DNA of 64,000 nt, from contig NZ_CP126093.1 in NCBI RefSeq assembly GCF_030123065.1, positions 1,430,001-1,494,000 on the forward strand. The letters are read 5' to 3'. The position numbers were made by a program, and so were the translations under genes. The stretch comes from Neobacillus sp. DY30 (GTDB lineage: Bacteria; Bacillota; Bacilli; Bacillales; Cytobacillaceae). Shown piece after piece: positions 43,184 to 51,329 of the stretch (its first letter is position 1; every line of letters starts with the position of its first letter). The notes beneath the pieces are model-generated. The model made no database searches, was not told the DNA's origin, and saw only the letters and a list, made by a program, of their open reading frames with translations.

Positions 43184-44248
43184 TCAGACGGTCTTATAAC
43201 CAGTCAGCTGCAGGAATAGCTGGCATAAATGTTCAATTTTTCTTTCCTCTATGTGTGTTTCATCAAAACTCATCGGTTTTGAGTTTACCTCATAAATATA
43301 GTAATGTCCTGATTGGCTGATCCCGGCGTCAATGGAGAATTCACCGAAAAAGCCAAACCTTTCCGTTAGTGACGCCCCAATATGCTCGACAAGTGTTCCA
43401 ATAATAAGGTCGTGTTCCTTGTTTTGTAATAGCTCATATGGCAAAAGTTGCCCGCCTGCAGGAATATGAGTGGTGATATCCTGTTTTTGGGATTGTCTGA
43501 TTCCAATTCCGGTAACCTTATAATGATTATAATCAGCATGTGCCAGGATACGAAAATCAAATCTCTTTCCTTCATAAAGCATCGATTTTATTTCTTCTTG
43601 AGCCAAGTAGTCTTTCTCTAATAGTTTATTTTCCCATTCTTCCCAAAAGGAATCGAATGAGCCAAAATTATAACTATCTTTCAATCCTATTAGATGGATT
43701 TCTTTCTGGTTAACTATTTCTAATTTGAAAATTCCATTCCCTCTAGCTGAATGAGACGGTTTTAAGTATATGGATTGATATTGAGATAAAAATGCAAAAA
43801 GCTTTTGTTTATGTCTGACAGGTATCGTTGCTGGTAAAAAGGTCTGAAGAAAGGGATGGTTTTTAAAGAGGTGATACAGCTTAGCTTTATCAATAAAACC
43901 AGGATTAAAAAAGGGAATATTTTTTTCCTTCAAGCTGGCAAAGAACATACTGATTTTTAAGTCTTTCTCTGACCTTCGAAAGGGAATTCGATTGTAAACG
44001 AGATCGGGAAAAGGGGAGGTGATTCTTTCCCATCCATTTTTTTCAGGATTATATATAAATCCGTCAATGGATTCCTGATGAACTCCTTCCAAGGTAAAGA
44101 TAAAGCTTACTCCATTAAGTGAAATAAGCTTTTTTTGCAGTTCCATGAAAAGGTTACCGTTTCCAGCAATCGACCCATCTTTTTTTCGTGCAGTCAATAT
44201 TCCAATAATGGGTGCTGTACTTTTGCTCCATGAATTATTCACTGCCAT
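43184..44248 (-). CDS. YheC/YheD-family ATP-grasp protein (paralog 4)
   Basis: This 354-residue protein belongs to the endospore coat-associated YheC/D family with an ATP-grasp fold: nucleotide-binding KPSHSARGNGIFKL, a substrate-side KRFDFRILAH, GGQLLPYE and the terminal metal/ATP motif YEVNSKPMSF. The ATG follows GAGGAAG and overlaps the upstream gene by ten bases. It is the last of four tandem paralogs. The reaction is unknown; ATP-grasp enzymes usually ligate a carboxylate to an amine. Confidence 0.88.
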   Translation of the reverse strand: MAVNNSWSKSTAPIIGILTARKKDGSIAGNGNLFMELQKKLISLNGVSFIFTLEGVHQESIDGFIYNPEKNGWERITSPFPDLVYNRIPFRRSEKDLKISMFFASLKEKNIPFFNPGFIDKAKLYHLFKNHPFLQTFLPATIPVRHKQKLFAFLSQYQSIYLKPSHSARGNGIFKLEIVNQKEIHLIGLKDSYNFGSFDSFWEEWENKLLEKDYLAQEEIKSMLYEGKRFDFRILAHADYNHYKVTGIGIRQSQKQDITTHIPAGGQLLPYELLQNKEHDLIIGTLVEHIGASLTERFGFFGEFSIDAGISQSGHYYIYEVNSKPMSFDETHIEERKIEHLCQLFLQLTGYKTV

Positions 44249-45609
44249 TTGATAACTTCCTCGGGATGCAGAATGGATTGTTCAGTCAAAAAAACTGCAA
44301 ACGCCAACGATAATTTACAGGTGAGTTGGTCGAAATCCTTTAAATCCGGATGACTAAATATCGATCTCCCTGGCTTAGAATTTGCTTCAAATAACCAAAC
44401 ATCTCCGTGTTTGTCAATTCCTAAATCAAAACCTATCTCTGCAATAATACCTTCCATATTGTTTGCTATTGCTTTACTTAACAATAGTGCAGCATTTACA
44501 AGCTTTTCTTTAAAAAGATTACAGTCTGCCGGTTTGAAGATTTCCGCTAGTGTTTTGATCTCCCCGCCACTTCTGGCGTGAGTAGTTACACTGCCATGCC
44601 CTGCTATTTTTGCTGCCAATGCTGTGACATGCCAAACCCCTTTTTCATCCTTGTTTGTGTGAATACGAAAATCAATTGGACGTTGTTCATGCCGCAATAA
44701 ATGAATGCCTTGCTGCACAATCATTTTGTCTAAATTACGGTAAGCAAGAACAGTTTTAAACAATCCTTCTAGGGACGAGAACTTCCGTAAACGATTCACA
44801 CCCTCACGATCTTGATAACGACAGTAATATTCGTCTTGAATTTTATCAAACAGAATTTGATGTACACCTAATCCCAAGCTTCCATTTACGGGCTTTAAAT
44901 AAATATGACCATATTTAGAAAGCATTTCCTCGATCATTGAGAAGGAAGTAAATGCGTGTGTCTCTGGAAGATATTTAGTGACTGAATGTTCCTGCTGCAA
45001 TCTCTCATAAATATCGAGTTTACTAAAAAAGCCGGGATTATACCATGGAATAAGATAGTCTCTTTGTAAAATTTCTTTCACCTTCACTAGTTTAGGATTT
45101 CTTTCACTTTTACGGTTCGGCAGGCGGTCATAAATAACGTGTGGAAAGGGCACCTCAATACTTTGCCAATTTTGATCATGGTAAAAATAGCCGCTAATTG
45201 TCCCTATATCCCAGTTGATATGCTGTTCTCCAAAAACAAATGGGATCGCTCCGACCTTTGTTTTAACCGATAATAATTTAGAAAAAAAGTTCGTTCTGTC
45301 ACCTAATGGGCGGTGGGGGAATGGTGTGAAGCCTGCCGTAAATATTCCAACTAACGGTCCCATATTGAGAACATGATCATCGACAAATACATGTAATTTT
45401 ATTAAAAAATCGGGAAATAGTAATTGTTTTTTTACCATCTCGCTGATCACAATAGAGTTGTTTTTCTTAGGGTTCATTCTAAAGTCAACTTCAATTGCTT
45501 TTGATCCAAATGCAATTTTGTTAATATCCTTATCCCGTAAGAGCTCTTGAGGACAATATACTACTAATCCGCTGTGATCAGCTATTTCAATGGTATAGCG
45601 TTTTCTCAT
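44239..45609 (-). CDS. YheC/YheD-family ATP-grasp protein (paralog 3)
   Basis: This 456-residue protein has an N-terminal domain of about 100 residues (IEIADHSGLVVYCPQELLRDK.., PLVGIFTAGF) and a C-terminal ATP-grasp domain with KPVNGSLGLGVHQI, RPIDFRIHTN, SGGEIKTL and LFEANSKPGRS. The frame is open to 45657, but ATG at 45609 behind AAAGGAAG fits better. The start overlaps the preceding gene by 23 bases. The two-domain layout resembles YheD rather than the shorter YheC. Confidence 0.87.
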   Translation of the reverse strand: MRKRYTIEIADHSGLVVYCPQELLRDKDINKIAFGSKAIEVDFRMNPKKNNSIVISEMVKKQLLFPDFLIKLHVFVDDHVLNMGPLVGIFTAGFTPFPHRPLGDRTNFFSKLLSVKTKVGAIPFVFGEQHINWDIGTISGYFYHDQNWQSIEVPFPHVIYDRLPNRKSERNPKLVKVKEILQRDYLIPWYNPGFFSKLDIYERLQQEHSVTKYLPETHAFTSFSMIEEMLSKYGHIYLKPVNGSLGLGVHQILFDKIQDEYYCRYQDREGVNRLRKFSSLEGLFKTVLAYRNLDKMIVQQGIHLLRHEQRPIDFRIHTNKDEKGVWHVTALAAKIAGHGSVTTHARSGGEIKTLAEIFKPADCNLFKEKLVNAALLLSKAIANNMEGIIAEIGFDLGIDKHGDVWLFEANSKPGRSIFSHPDLKDFDQLTCKLSLAFAVFLTEQSILHPEEVIKWQ

Positions 45610-46690
45610 AGGAGCTCTTCCTTTCTTTACTTTCTGTTCGAATAAGGTATTCTCCATATAATAGTGGAGCCTGGTATAATGTTTCTTTTAACTCTGGCTC
45701 CGTTTTTAAGATTACTTTTCTCCCTGGCTTTGAATTTACGTCGAGAATCCAAAGAGCACCATTCTTTGCCACCCCTATATCAATGCCAATTTCGAATAGT
45801 GGTGAAATTTCTCTTTCGAGAATTTCTGGGAGATTGGTGGTTATAAAATTTAACTCTGAACAAATATATTCTTTGTGAATTTGCGACAAGGTGGAGGACC
45901 AAGTAGTAAAGTCTACCACTGAACCGCCGGCGCTTAAGTTTGAAAGAATACCCCCTGTATTTCCTATTCGGATTCCCTTCCCGCGTTCGACCCAGACACC
46001 CTGCTCATCCTTTTGTAGAAGAATTCTAATATCGAAAGGCTTTGATACGGTATTTGATAATTCAAGATAGGGCTGGATAAGATAGGGACGAAAGTTGATC
46101 AGGGGCTGCAGCCATTGAAACAGTTTTGATTCATTTGGGAAAATTCTAGAGATAATTTTCTTATTCTTTTCAGTTTTTACATGGATGGTTTTATCGTTTT
46201 TCTTTAAATAATAAATTCCGTAACCTTGAGATCCATTAATGGGTTTTATAATTGCTTTTTTTTGTTTGGTTAAGGCGGATATCACTTCTGAACAATCCTT
46301 AACGGCTTGTGAATGAGGTAAATAGGGCGCCAACCGAGAGTCAGATAATATTTTATATAATTCAAGTTTATTAGGCAGTCCAAATCCTAAAAAAGTAATT
46401 TCCTCTCTGCTTTTTAGCCAAGTAACAATCGGAATACATTGCTTTGAATGTACATCATCTCCATAAAAACAGCGATCATAAATGAGCGAAGGAATTGGAA
46501 ATTCTTCATCTGTCCAATTCTGTTCTAATGCACAGTAGCGTCTTCCTTGGACTAGTTGTGTATGTGGATTAATAGCAGAGGGAAGAAAGTGAAAACACTC
46601 CATACCGCAGGAATGGCTCCGTGCAGCTATTTCATTAATATACGAAGCTTCACTTTCTACGTTTAAGGTCATAATTCCAAAGGTGTTCAT
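45587..46690 (-). CDS. yheC: YheC-like ATP-grasp spore coat protein (paralog 2)
   Basis: This 367-residue protein matches the length of B. subtilis YheC. It begins with FGIMTLNVESEASYINEIA, has the ATP-grasp block KPINGSQGYGIYYLKK, KPFDIRILLQKD, SAGGSVVDF and ends near WILDVNSKPGRKV, with Asp in place of Glu in the last metal motif. Start ATG directly follows the TAG of the upstream gene, with GGAGG nine bases before. Confidence 0.88.
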   Translation of the reverse strand: MNTFGIMTLNVESEASYINEIAARSHSCGMECFHFLPSAINPHTQLVQGRRYCALEQNWTDEEFPIPSLIYDRCFYGDDVHSKQCIPIVTWLKSREEITFLGFGLPNKLELYKILSDSRLAPYLPHSQAVKDCSEVISALTKQKKAIIKPINGSQGYGIYYLKKNDKTIHVKTEKNKKIISRIFPNESKLFQWLQPLINFRPYLIQPYLELSNTVSKPFDIRILLQKDEQGVWVERGKGIRIGNTGGILSNLSAGGSVVDFTTWSSTLSQIHKEYICSELNFITTNLPEILEREISPLFEIGIDIGVAKNGALWILDVNSKPGRKVILKTEPELKETLYQAPLLYGEYLIRTESKERKSSYEKTLYH

Positions 46691-48052
46691 CTATGAATCC
46701 TCCAATTCTGAGGTTGTATCTATTGCAAGCTTTGTACAAAACTGAATAATTGCTTTGGCAGACGGTCTTAGTTTCATTTGACCATCTTCAAAGTTTTTTG
46801 ATGGTTTCGAATTCACTTCAATAATCCATGGTTTTCCTTCCTGATCAATTCCAATGTCAATCCCGAGCTCTCCTGTAATTCCGGCAGTTTTTCTTCCAAT
46901 AATCATGGCCGTTTCAATGGCTAGATCTTTCATTTGAGTTATAACTACTTTGGCATCGCTGACACTCATGCTTTCTCTTAAAGCATTTAGTGGAGTCATG
47001 ATTTCTCCGCCCCTGGCAATATTCGAAACAAACTCATTTTCTGCTGATATACGAGCAACCACTGAGGTAACATTCCAGCTGTTTTGATGATTTTTATGAC
47101 ATAATACTCTATAATCCATTCCTCTAGATTGATAGGTAAGAAGGGGGATTCCCTGTTGGATAATATAGATTCGATTGTTCAGCCAAGGTTTTAATAGGCA
47201 ATAAATTTCCTCAAAGGAAAGATTCGTAAACTTGTTTTCTGCAGCAGATGTGACGGAAGATTCTAACGAATAAAGGTTGTTTTCTTTGTACATTTTAAAA
47301 ATATTTCTACCTTGACTTCCATGCACAGGTTTAATAAAAAGTGTTTCATATTTTTCTGCAAAAGCAGTAAGATTATCTTTTGTGAAAATATTTGTATCTG
47401 GTATATAAGAATGAAGATGGTTTTCATGGATTAAGTGCTCATGAACCTCCCATTTTGATAGGAAGCGATCATTAAAAAGTGGAATACATAGCTCTGCAAG
47501 CTTTTGGCGAAATAATTGATACTCCTTTCCAAATTCCATTCTCCGGGAGTGGATACGATTATAAATAACATCCGGCAGAGGGAGTTCTGCTGGCTTCCAT
47601 ATCCCAGCGTCAAAATAATATCCTTGAACAGAAAAATTCAGATAGGAAAATATATATAGAAATCCACCCTTTTCGGTTATCCCATGATGAAGTTCTTCAC
47701 AAAAGTTATGAATCGATCCAAAATGTGGTTGATCATTTTTGTTATTTTTAAAGTCTGTAACCAAACCAATGATTGGGCCTAAAAAAAGGGAATTTATTTC
47801 TTTTTTATAAATAGCATGGAATTTATATGGTTGAATCGGTAAACAAAAATGTTGAAACAGATTTTCAGGGAAGTGAATCTCGGCTGCTGACATCTCGACA
47901 GTTCGTATATTTACTTTCACCATTTTCTTTCCTATAGTAATCTTTACTTGATGTTTTTCAAGCCTCAGTAATGTGAACAGTTGTGAGGACATCTGAGCAA
48001 AAATATCGCTCATGTTTCCGGCTTCTATAGGAACAATTGTGATAGGGGGCAT
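46691..48052 (-). CDS. yheD: YheD-like ATP-grasp spore coat protein (paralog 1)
   Basis: This 453-residue protein equals the length I recall for B. subtilis YheD. It has an N-terminal domain ending in GPIIGLVTDF and a C-terminal ATP-grasp domain with KPVHGSQGRNIFKM, GMDYRVLCHK, RGGEIMTPL and IIEVNSKPSKNF. GTG at 48058 opens the frame, but ATG at 48052 lies correctly behind GAGGAG. It is the first gene of a minus-strand cluster of four YheC/D proteins and yheE. A sigma-K-like promoter stands 57 bases upstream. Confidence 0.9.
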   Translation of the reverse strand: MPPITIVPIEAGNMSDIFAQMSSQLFTLLRLEKHQVKITIGKKMVKVNIRTVEMSAAEIHFPENLFQHFCLPIQPYKFHAIYKKEINSLFLGPIIGLVTDFKNNKNDQPHFGSIHNFCEELHHGITEKGGFLYIFSYLNFSVQGYYFDAGIWKPAELPLPDVIYNRIHSRRMEFGKEYQLFRQKLAELCIPLFNDRFLSKWEVHEHLIHENHLHSYIPDTNIFTKDNLTAFAEKYETLFIKPVHGSQGRNIFKMYKENNLYSLESSVTSAAENKFTNLSFEEIYCLLKPWLNNRIYIIQQGIPLLTYQSRGMDYRVLCHKNHQNSWNVTSVVARISAENEFVSNIARGGEIMTPLNALRESMSVSDAKVVITQMKDLAIETAMIIGRKTAGITGELGIDIGIDQEGKPWIIEVNSKPSKNFEDGQMKLRPSAKAIIQFCTKLAIDTTSELEDS

Positions 48053-48108
48053 AGTCACTCCTCATTTATAGGGGATTATATGTTAAAAATAGGCAATCGT
48101 AGATATGG

Positions 48109-48136
48109 TATCCTATGTTACCGCCCAATGGTTGGT
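48109..48136 (-). promoter_or_regulatory. Sigma-K-like promoter of the yheD cluster
   Basis: On the minus strand AC (48135-48136), 17-base spacer, CATAGGATA (48109-48117), matching the pattern AC-N16/17-CATAnnnTA. A mother-cell promoter suits coat proteins. Sigma-E use cannot be excluded. Confidence 0.6.
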
Positions 48137-48228
48137 GATACTTAATTGCGTACAGTTGAACATCCTCGCATTTACCAACATAGTTTGTTATAGTTAGTAG
48201 GATTATTTTCTTAAGAGGAGTGGAACGA

Positions 48229-48576
48229 ATGTCCGTTAATTTATACGATGCAGCTTATGCATTAGAAAAAGCGATTCGTCAAAGCGATGAATATAAACAA
48301 TTACAGCAGATGTACCATGAAGTAAATGCAGACCCAACAGCAAAGAATATGTTTGACCAATTCCGTCAAATTCAAATGAATTTACAGCAAAAACAAATGA
48401 TGGGGCAAGAGATATCAGAGCAGGAAGTCCAGCAGGCACAATCAACGGTAGCTGTTGTACAACAAAATGAAAAAATAGCCAGACTCATGCAGGCAGAACA
48501 GCGGATGAGCATGATTATAGGGGAGCTAAACCAACTAATTATGAAGCCTTTAGAGGAACTATACGGAAATTTTTAA
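48229..48576 (+). CDS. yheA: YlbF/YmcA-family protein YheA
   Basis: This 115-residue helical protein belongs to the YlbF/YmcA family (UPF0342), with DAAYALEKAIRQSDEYKQLQQ, DPTAKNMFDQFRQIQMNLQQKQM and a Gln-rich middle helix. GTG at 48220 opens the frame, but ATG at 48229 is eight bases after GAGGAG. YlbF and YmcA act with YaaT on RNase Y; a like role for YheA is not shown. Confidence 0.92.
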   Translation: MSVNLYDAAYALEKAIRQSDEYKQLQQMYHEVNADPTAKNMFDQFRQIQMNLQQKQMMGQEISEQEVQQAQSTVAVVQQNEKIARLMQAEQRMSMIIGELNQLIMKPLEELYGNF

Positions 48577-48591
48577 TAACGTAACAAAAAG

Positions 48592-48615
48592 CTTTCGGTT
48601 TTCCGAAAGTTTTTT
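48592..48615 (+). terminator. Rho-independent terminator
   Basis: CTTTCGG-tttt-CCGAAAG followed by TTTTTT after yheA. Confidence 0.82.
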
Positions 48616-48701
48616 CTTTTCTATTGCACTTGTTCTATCCTTGTGTGAAAAATCATAAAAGTGTTATAAGGGTAACTTCACCAAGAACAGGGGGCAGCGT
48701 A

Positions 48702-49571
48702 ATGATTTATCGTTTGCTTGCATTAAATATTGATGGAACTCTATTACAAAGTAACGGGAAAATTCATAAGTCAACAAAGGAAGCCATCGAGTATGTTCAG
48801 CAAAAGGGAATTTATGTAACTCTTATGACATCGAGAAGTCTTCCCTCAGCCAAGAAGGTTGCAAGGGCATTAAAAATAAAAAATCCGCTAATTACACATC
48901 AAGGTGCGGTTATTGCAAATATCCAGGATAAACAACATTACATCGAAAGAATTAACGAGAATATTACTTATGACACCGTACGTTTCCTAGAAGGTATGCC
49001 GTGTCAAATCAGGCTGGTGCATGAACAATTTTCCTTAGCAAATCGGCTGAAATTAAATAATAATTTGCTAGTTAAAACTGTCTTTACATCAGGAGACCCA
49101 GTTTTTTATTCTCAGCAATTTGTTTCCTCATTAAGTGAGTATTTACATGACCAACAGGTAACTCCACCAAAAATTGAGGTTTATTTTGAAGAGGAAAGTG
49201 ATCTTCAGGATGCGAAACAGGCAATTGAAAAGATGTTTACAGAAATTGAGGCCATCCAATTAGATCGATTACGATTAGATATTGTCCCAGCAGGTGTTTC
49301 AAAGTTAAAAGGTTTAGCTTTTCTTGGCAGCCATCTAGGTATCCAGCTAAAGGAAATGGTTGTCATTGGCGAAGGGCTGGATGATATCCCAGCGATTGAG
49401 GCTGCAGGTTTAGGAGTGGCCATGTGGAATGCTGATTTTGAAGTAAAAAGAGCTGCAGACTGGGTGACAAGATCGAAAAATGAGAACGGTGTCGCCTATA
49501 TGGTTAAAGAACACTTCAGAAAACAACAGCCAATTGAGTTTTTAAGGAAAATGAATATCATTAAAAAATAA
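48702..49571 (+). CDS. yhaX: HAD-superfamily Cof-type protein YhaX
   Basis: This 289-residue HAD protein of the Cof/IIB subgroup shows LALNIDGTLLQSNGKI at the N-terminus, MTSRS for motif II, Lys in SKLKGLAFLG for motif III, and GEGLDDIPAIEAAGLGVAMWNA for motif IV. The catalytic nucleophile Asp of motif I is Asn here and motif IV has Glu for the first Asp, so ordinary phosphatase activity is doubtful. As far as I recall B. subtilis YhaX also has Asn there. The frame opens at 48624, but ATG at 48702 behind AGGGGG fits the family. Confidence 0.85.
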   Translation: MIYRLLALNIDGTLLQSNGKIHKSTKEAIEYVQQKGIYVTLMTSRSLPSAKKVARALKIKNPLITHQGAVIANIQDKQHYIERINENITYDTVRFLEGMPCQIRLVHEQFSLANRLKLNNNLLVKTVFTSGDPVFYSQQFVSSLSEYLHDQQVTPPKIEVYFEEESDLQDAKQAIEKMFTEIEAIQLDRLRLDIVPAGVSKLKGLAFLGSHLGIQLKEMVVIGEGLDDIPAIEAAGLGVAMWNADFEVKRAADWVTRSKNENGVAYMVKEHFRKQQPIEFLRKMNIIKK

Positions 49572-49578
49572 ATTAGCA

Positions 49579-49611
49579 GACATCATCGTCACATACGGTG
49601 ATGTCTTTTTC
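49579..49611 (+). terminator. Rho-independent terminator
   Basis: GACATCATCG / CGGTGATGTC followed by TTTTT after yhaX. Confidence 0.78.
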
Positions 49612-49694
49612 GTTTGTGAATGATTTCCACTATATTGACCTTATTTTGGGGATTATGTACACTTAAAGGAGTATATTTTGAAAGAGTGAGTCTA

Positions 49695-51206
49695 ATGAGA
49701 ATTTCAGTTATCGGGTTGGAGGATGCAAGATTTGATCGTCAATTAACGCTGATTGCCAATTTGTTTTTTGAAGAAACAGAGATAGTCAAAGTGATAGATG
49801 ATAAGGCTGATCTAACTATAAAATTTATTATAAATGAAGATGACTACATTCAGGTTTCAGCTGAATTACTTGATACACAGGGAAAATCCTTTTTAACGGA
49901 TTATCAAAAAGAGGTACAGCCCTTTCAATCGCATAAGGAATATTTTAAGCAGGTCAAAAATGCCGTTGCCCATGTGTATTTGACCCTTCTGCAGAATTGG
50001 ACAGGAATTATTCAAAAGTGGGGCATTCTTACCGGGGTTAGACCGACAAAGCTTTTACATCGAAAAGTCCAAGAGGGTGTCCCTCAAGAAATTGCCCATC
50101 AGCAACTAAAAAATGATTATCTGATTTCAGATGAAAAAATAAAGCTCATGCAGCATATTGTCGACAGACAGCTGGCCATTGTCCCTGATCTTTATGATTT
50201 ACAAAAGGAAGTCAGTATTTATATTGGGATTCCGTTTTGTCCAACAAAATGTGCCTACTGTACATTTCCTGCCTATGCAATCAACGGCAGACAAGGATCT
50301 GTTGATTCCTTCTTAGGTGGTCTGCACTACGAGATTAGGGAAATTGGAGAATGGCTCAAGGAAAAAGATGTGCGAATCACAACGGTTTACTATGGAGGCG
50401 GTACTCCAACAAGTATTACGGCAGAAGAAATGGATATGCTCTATGAAGAAATGTATGAGTCATTCCCAGACGTTGAGAAAATACGTGAGATTACTGTCGA
50501 GGCTGGCCGTCCGGATACCATTACTCCTGATAAGTTAGAGGTATTAAAGAAATGGAAAATAGATAGGATTAGTATTAATCCTCAATCATATACACAAGAA
50601 ACATTAAAGGCAATCGGACGCCATCACACCGTTAACGAAACCATTGATAAGTATCATTTAGCGAGACAAATGGGAATGAACAATATCAATATGGATCTAA
50701 TTATAGGATTGCCAGGTGAGGGGATGACTGAATTTACACATTCACTTGCTGAAACAGAAAAGCTCATGCCTGAATCCCTAACCGTTCATACACTATCGTT
50801 TAAACGTGCCTCAGAAATGACGAAAAACAAGAATAAATATAAAGTTGCAGGTCGTGATGAAGTAGAACAAATGATGAATCTTGCAACAGAGTGGACAGGA
50901 AACCACGGCTATGTTCCCTATTATCTCTATCGTCAAAAAAATATTCTTGGCAATCTTGAGAATGTTGGATATGCGTTCCCCAATCAAGAAAGCATCTATA
51001 ATATTATGATTATGGAAGAGCAGCAGACGATTATCGGGCTTGGCTGCGGGGCTTCCAGCAAATTTATCGACCCGCAAACGGGAAAAATTACTCAGTTTGC
51101 TAATCCAAAAGACCCTAAAACCTATAACGAAAGTTTTGAAGCGTATACGGAAGAAAAAATTAAAATTTTAAATCAATTATTTTCTGAAAAAGGATCTCCT
51201 GCTTAA
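49695..51206 (+). CDS. hemZ: HemZ, radical SAM coproporphyrinogen III oxidase-like protein
   Basis: This 503-residue radical SAM protein has the [4Fe-4S] motif CPTKCAYC near residues 181-188, YYGGGTPTS, the HemN-type EAGRPDT and LIIGLPGE blocks, and an N-terminal extension of about 170 residues typical of HemZ. HemN-like proteins convert coproporphyrinogen III to protoporphyrinogen IX without oxygen; the activity of HemZ itself in Bacillus is not settled. The frame opens at 49620, but ATG at 49695 behind AAAGAG gives the family length. Confidence 0.92.
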   Translation: MRISVIGLEDARFDRQLTLIANLFFEETEIVKVIDDKADLTIKFIINEDDYIQVSAELLDTQGKSFLTDYQKEVQPFQSHKEYFKQVKNAVAHVYLTLLQNWTGIIQKWGILTGVRPTKLLHRKVQEGVPQEIAHQQLKNDYLISDEKIKLMQHIVDRQLAIVPDLYDLQKEVSIYIGIPFCPTKCAYCTFPAYAINGRQGSVDSFLGGLHYEIREIGEWLKEKDVRITTVYYGGGTPTSITAEEMDMLYEEMYESFPDVEKIREITVEAGRPDTITPDKLEVLKKWKIDRISINPQSYTQETLKAIGRHHTVNETIDKYHLARQMGMNNINMDLIIGLPGEGMTEFTHSLAETEKLMPESLTVHTLSFKRASEMTKNKNKYKVAGRDEVEQMMNLATEWTGNHGYVPYYLYRQKNILGNLENVGYAFPNQESIYNIMIMEEQQTIIGLGCGASSKFIDPQTGKITQFANPKDPKTYNESFEAYTEEKIKILNQLFSEKGSPA

Positions 51207-51224
51207 AATGCAGGAGATTTTTTT
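51194..51224 (+). terminator. Rho-independent terminator overlapping the hemZ stop
   Basis: ATCTCCTGC / GCAGGAGAT followed by TTTTTT; the hemZ stop codon lies in the loop. Confidence 0.85.
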
Positions 51225-51288
51225 AATTCTTATAGAGGAATTGTAAAAAACATCACGAATATTTTATAGGGCAACAGTCATAGAATGT

Positions 51289-51309
51289 TATACTTTGAAA
51301 ACGCTTTCA
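51289..51309 (+). promoter_or_regulatory. -10-like box overlapped by a perfect cre (CcpA) site
   Basis: TGAAAACGCTTTCA at 51296-51309 matches the cre consensus TGWNANCGNTNWCA in all positions and lies just after TATACT (51289-51294), 20 bases before the acyl-CoA ligase ATG. Catabolite repression by CcpA is expected. Confidence 0.8.
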
Positions 51310-51329
51310 ATTATAGGAGGGATTTAGCA

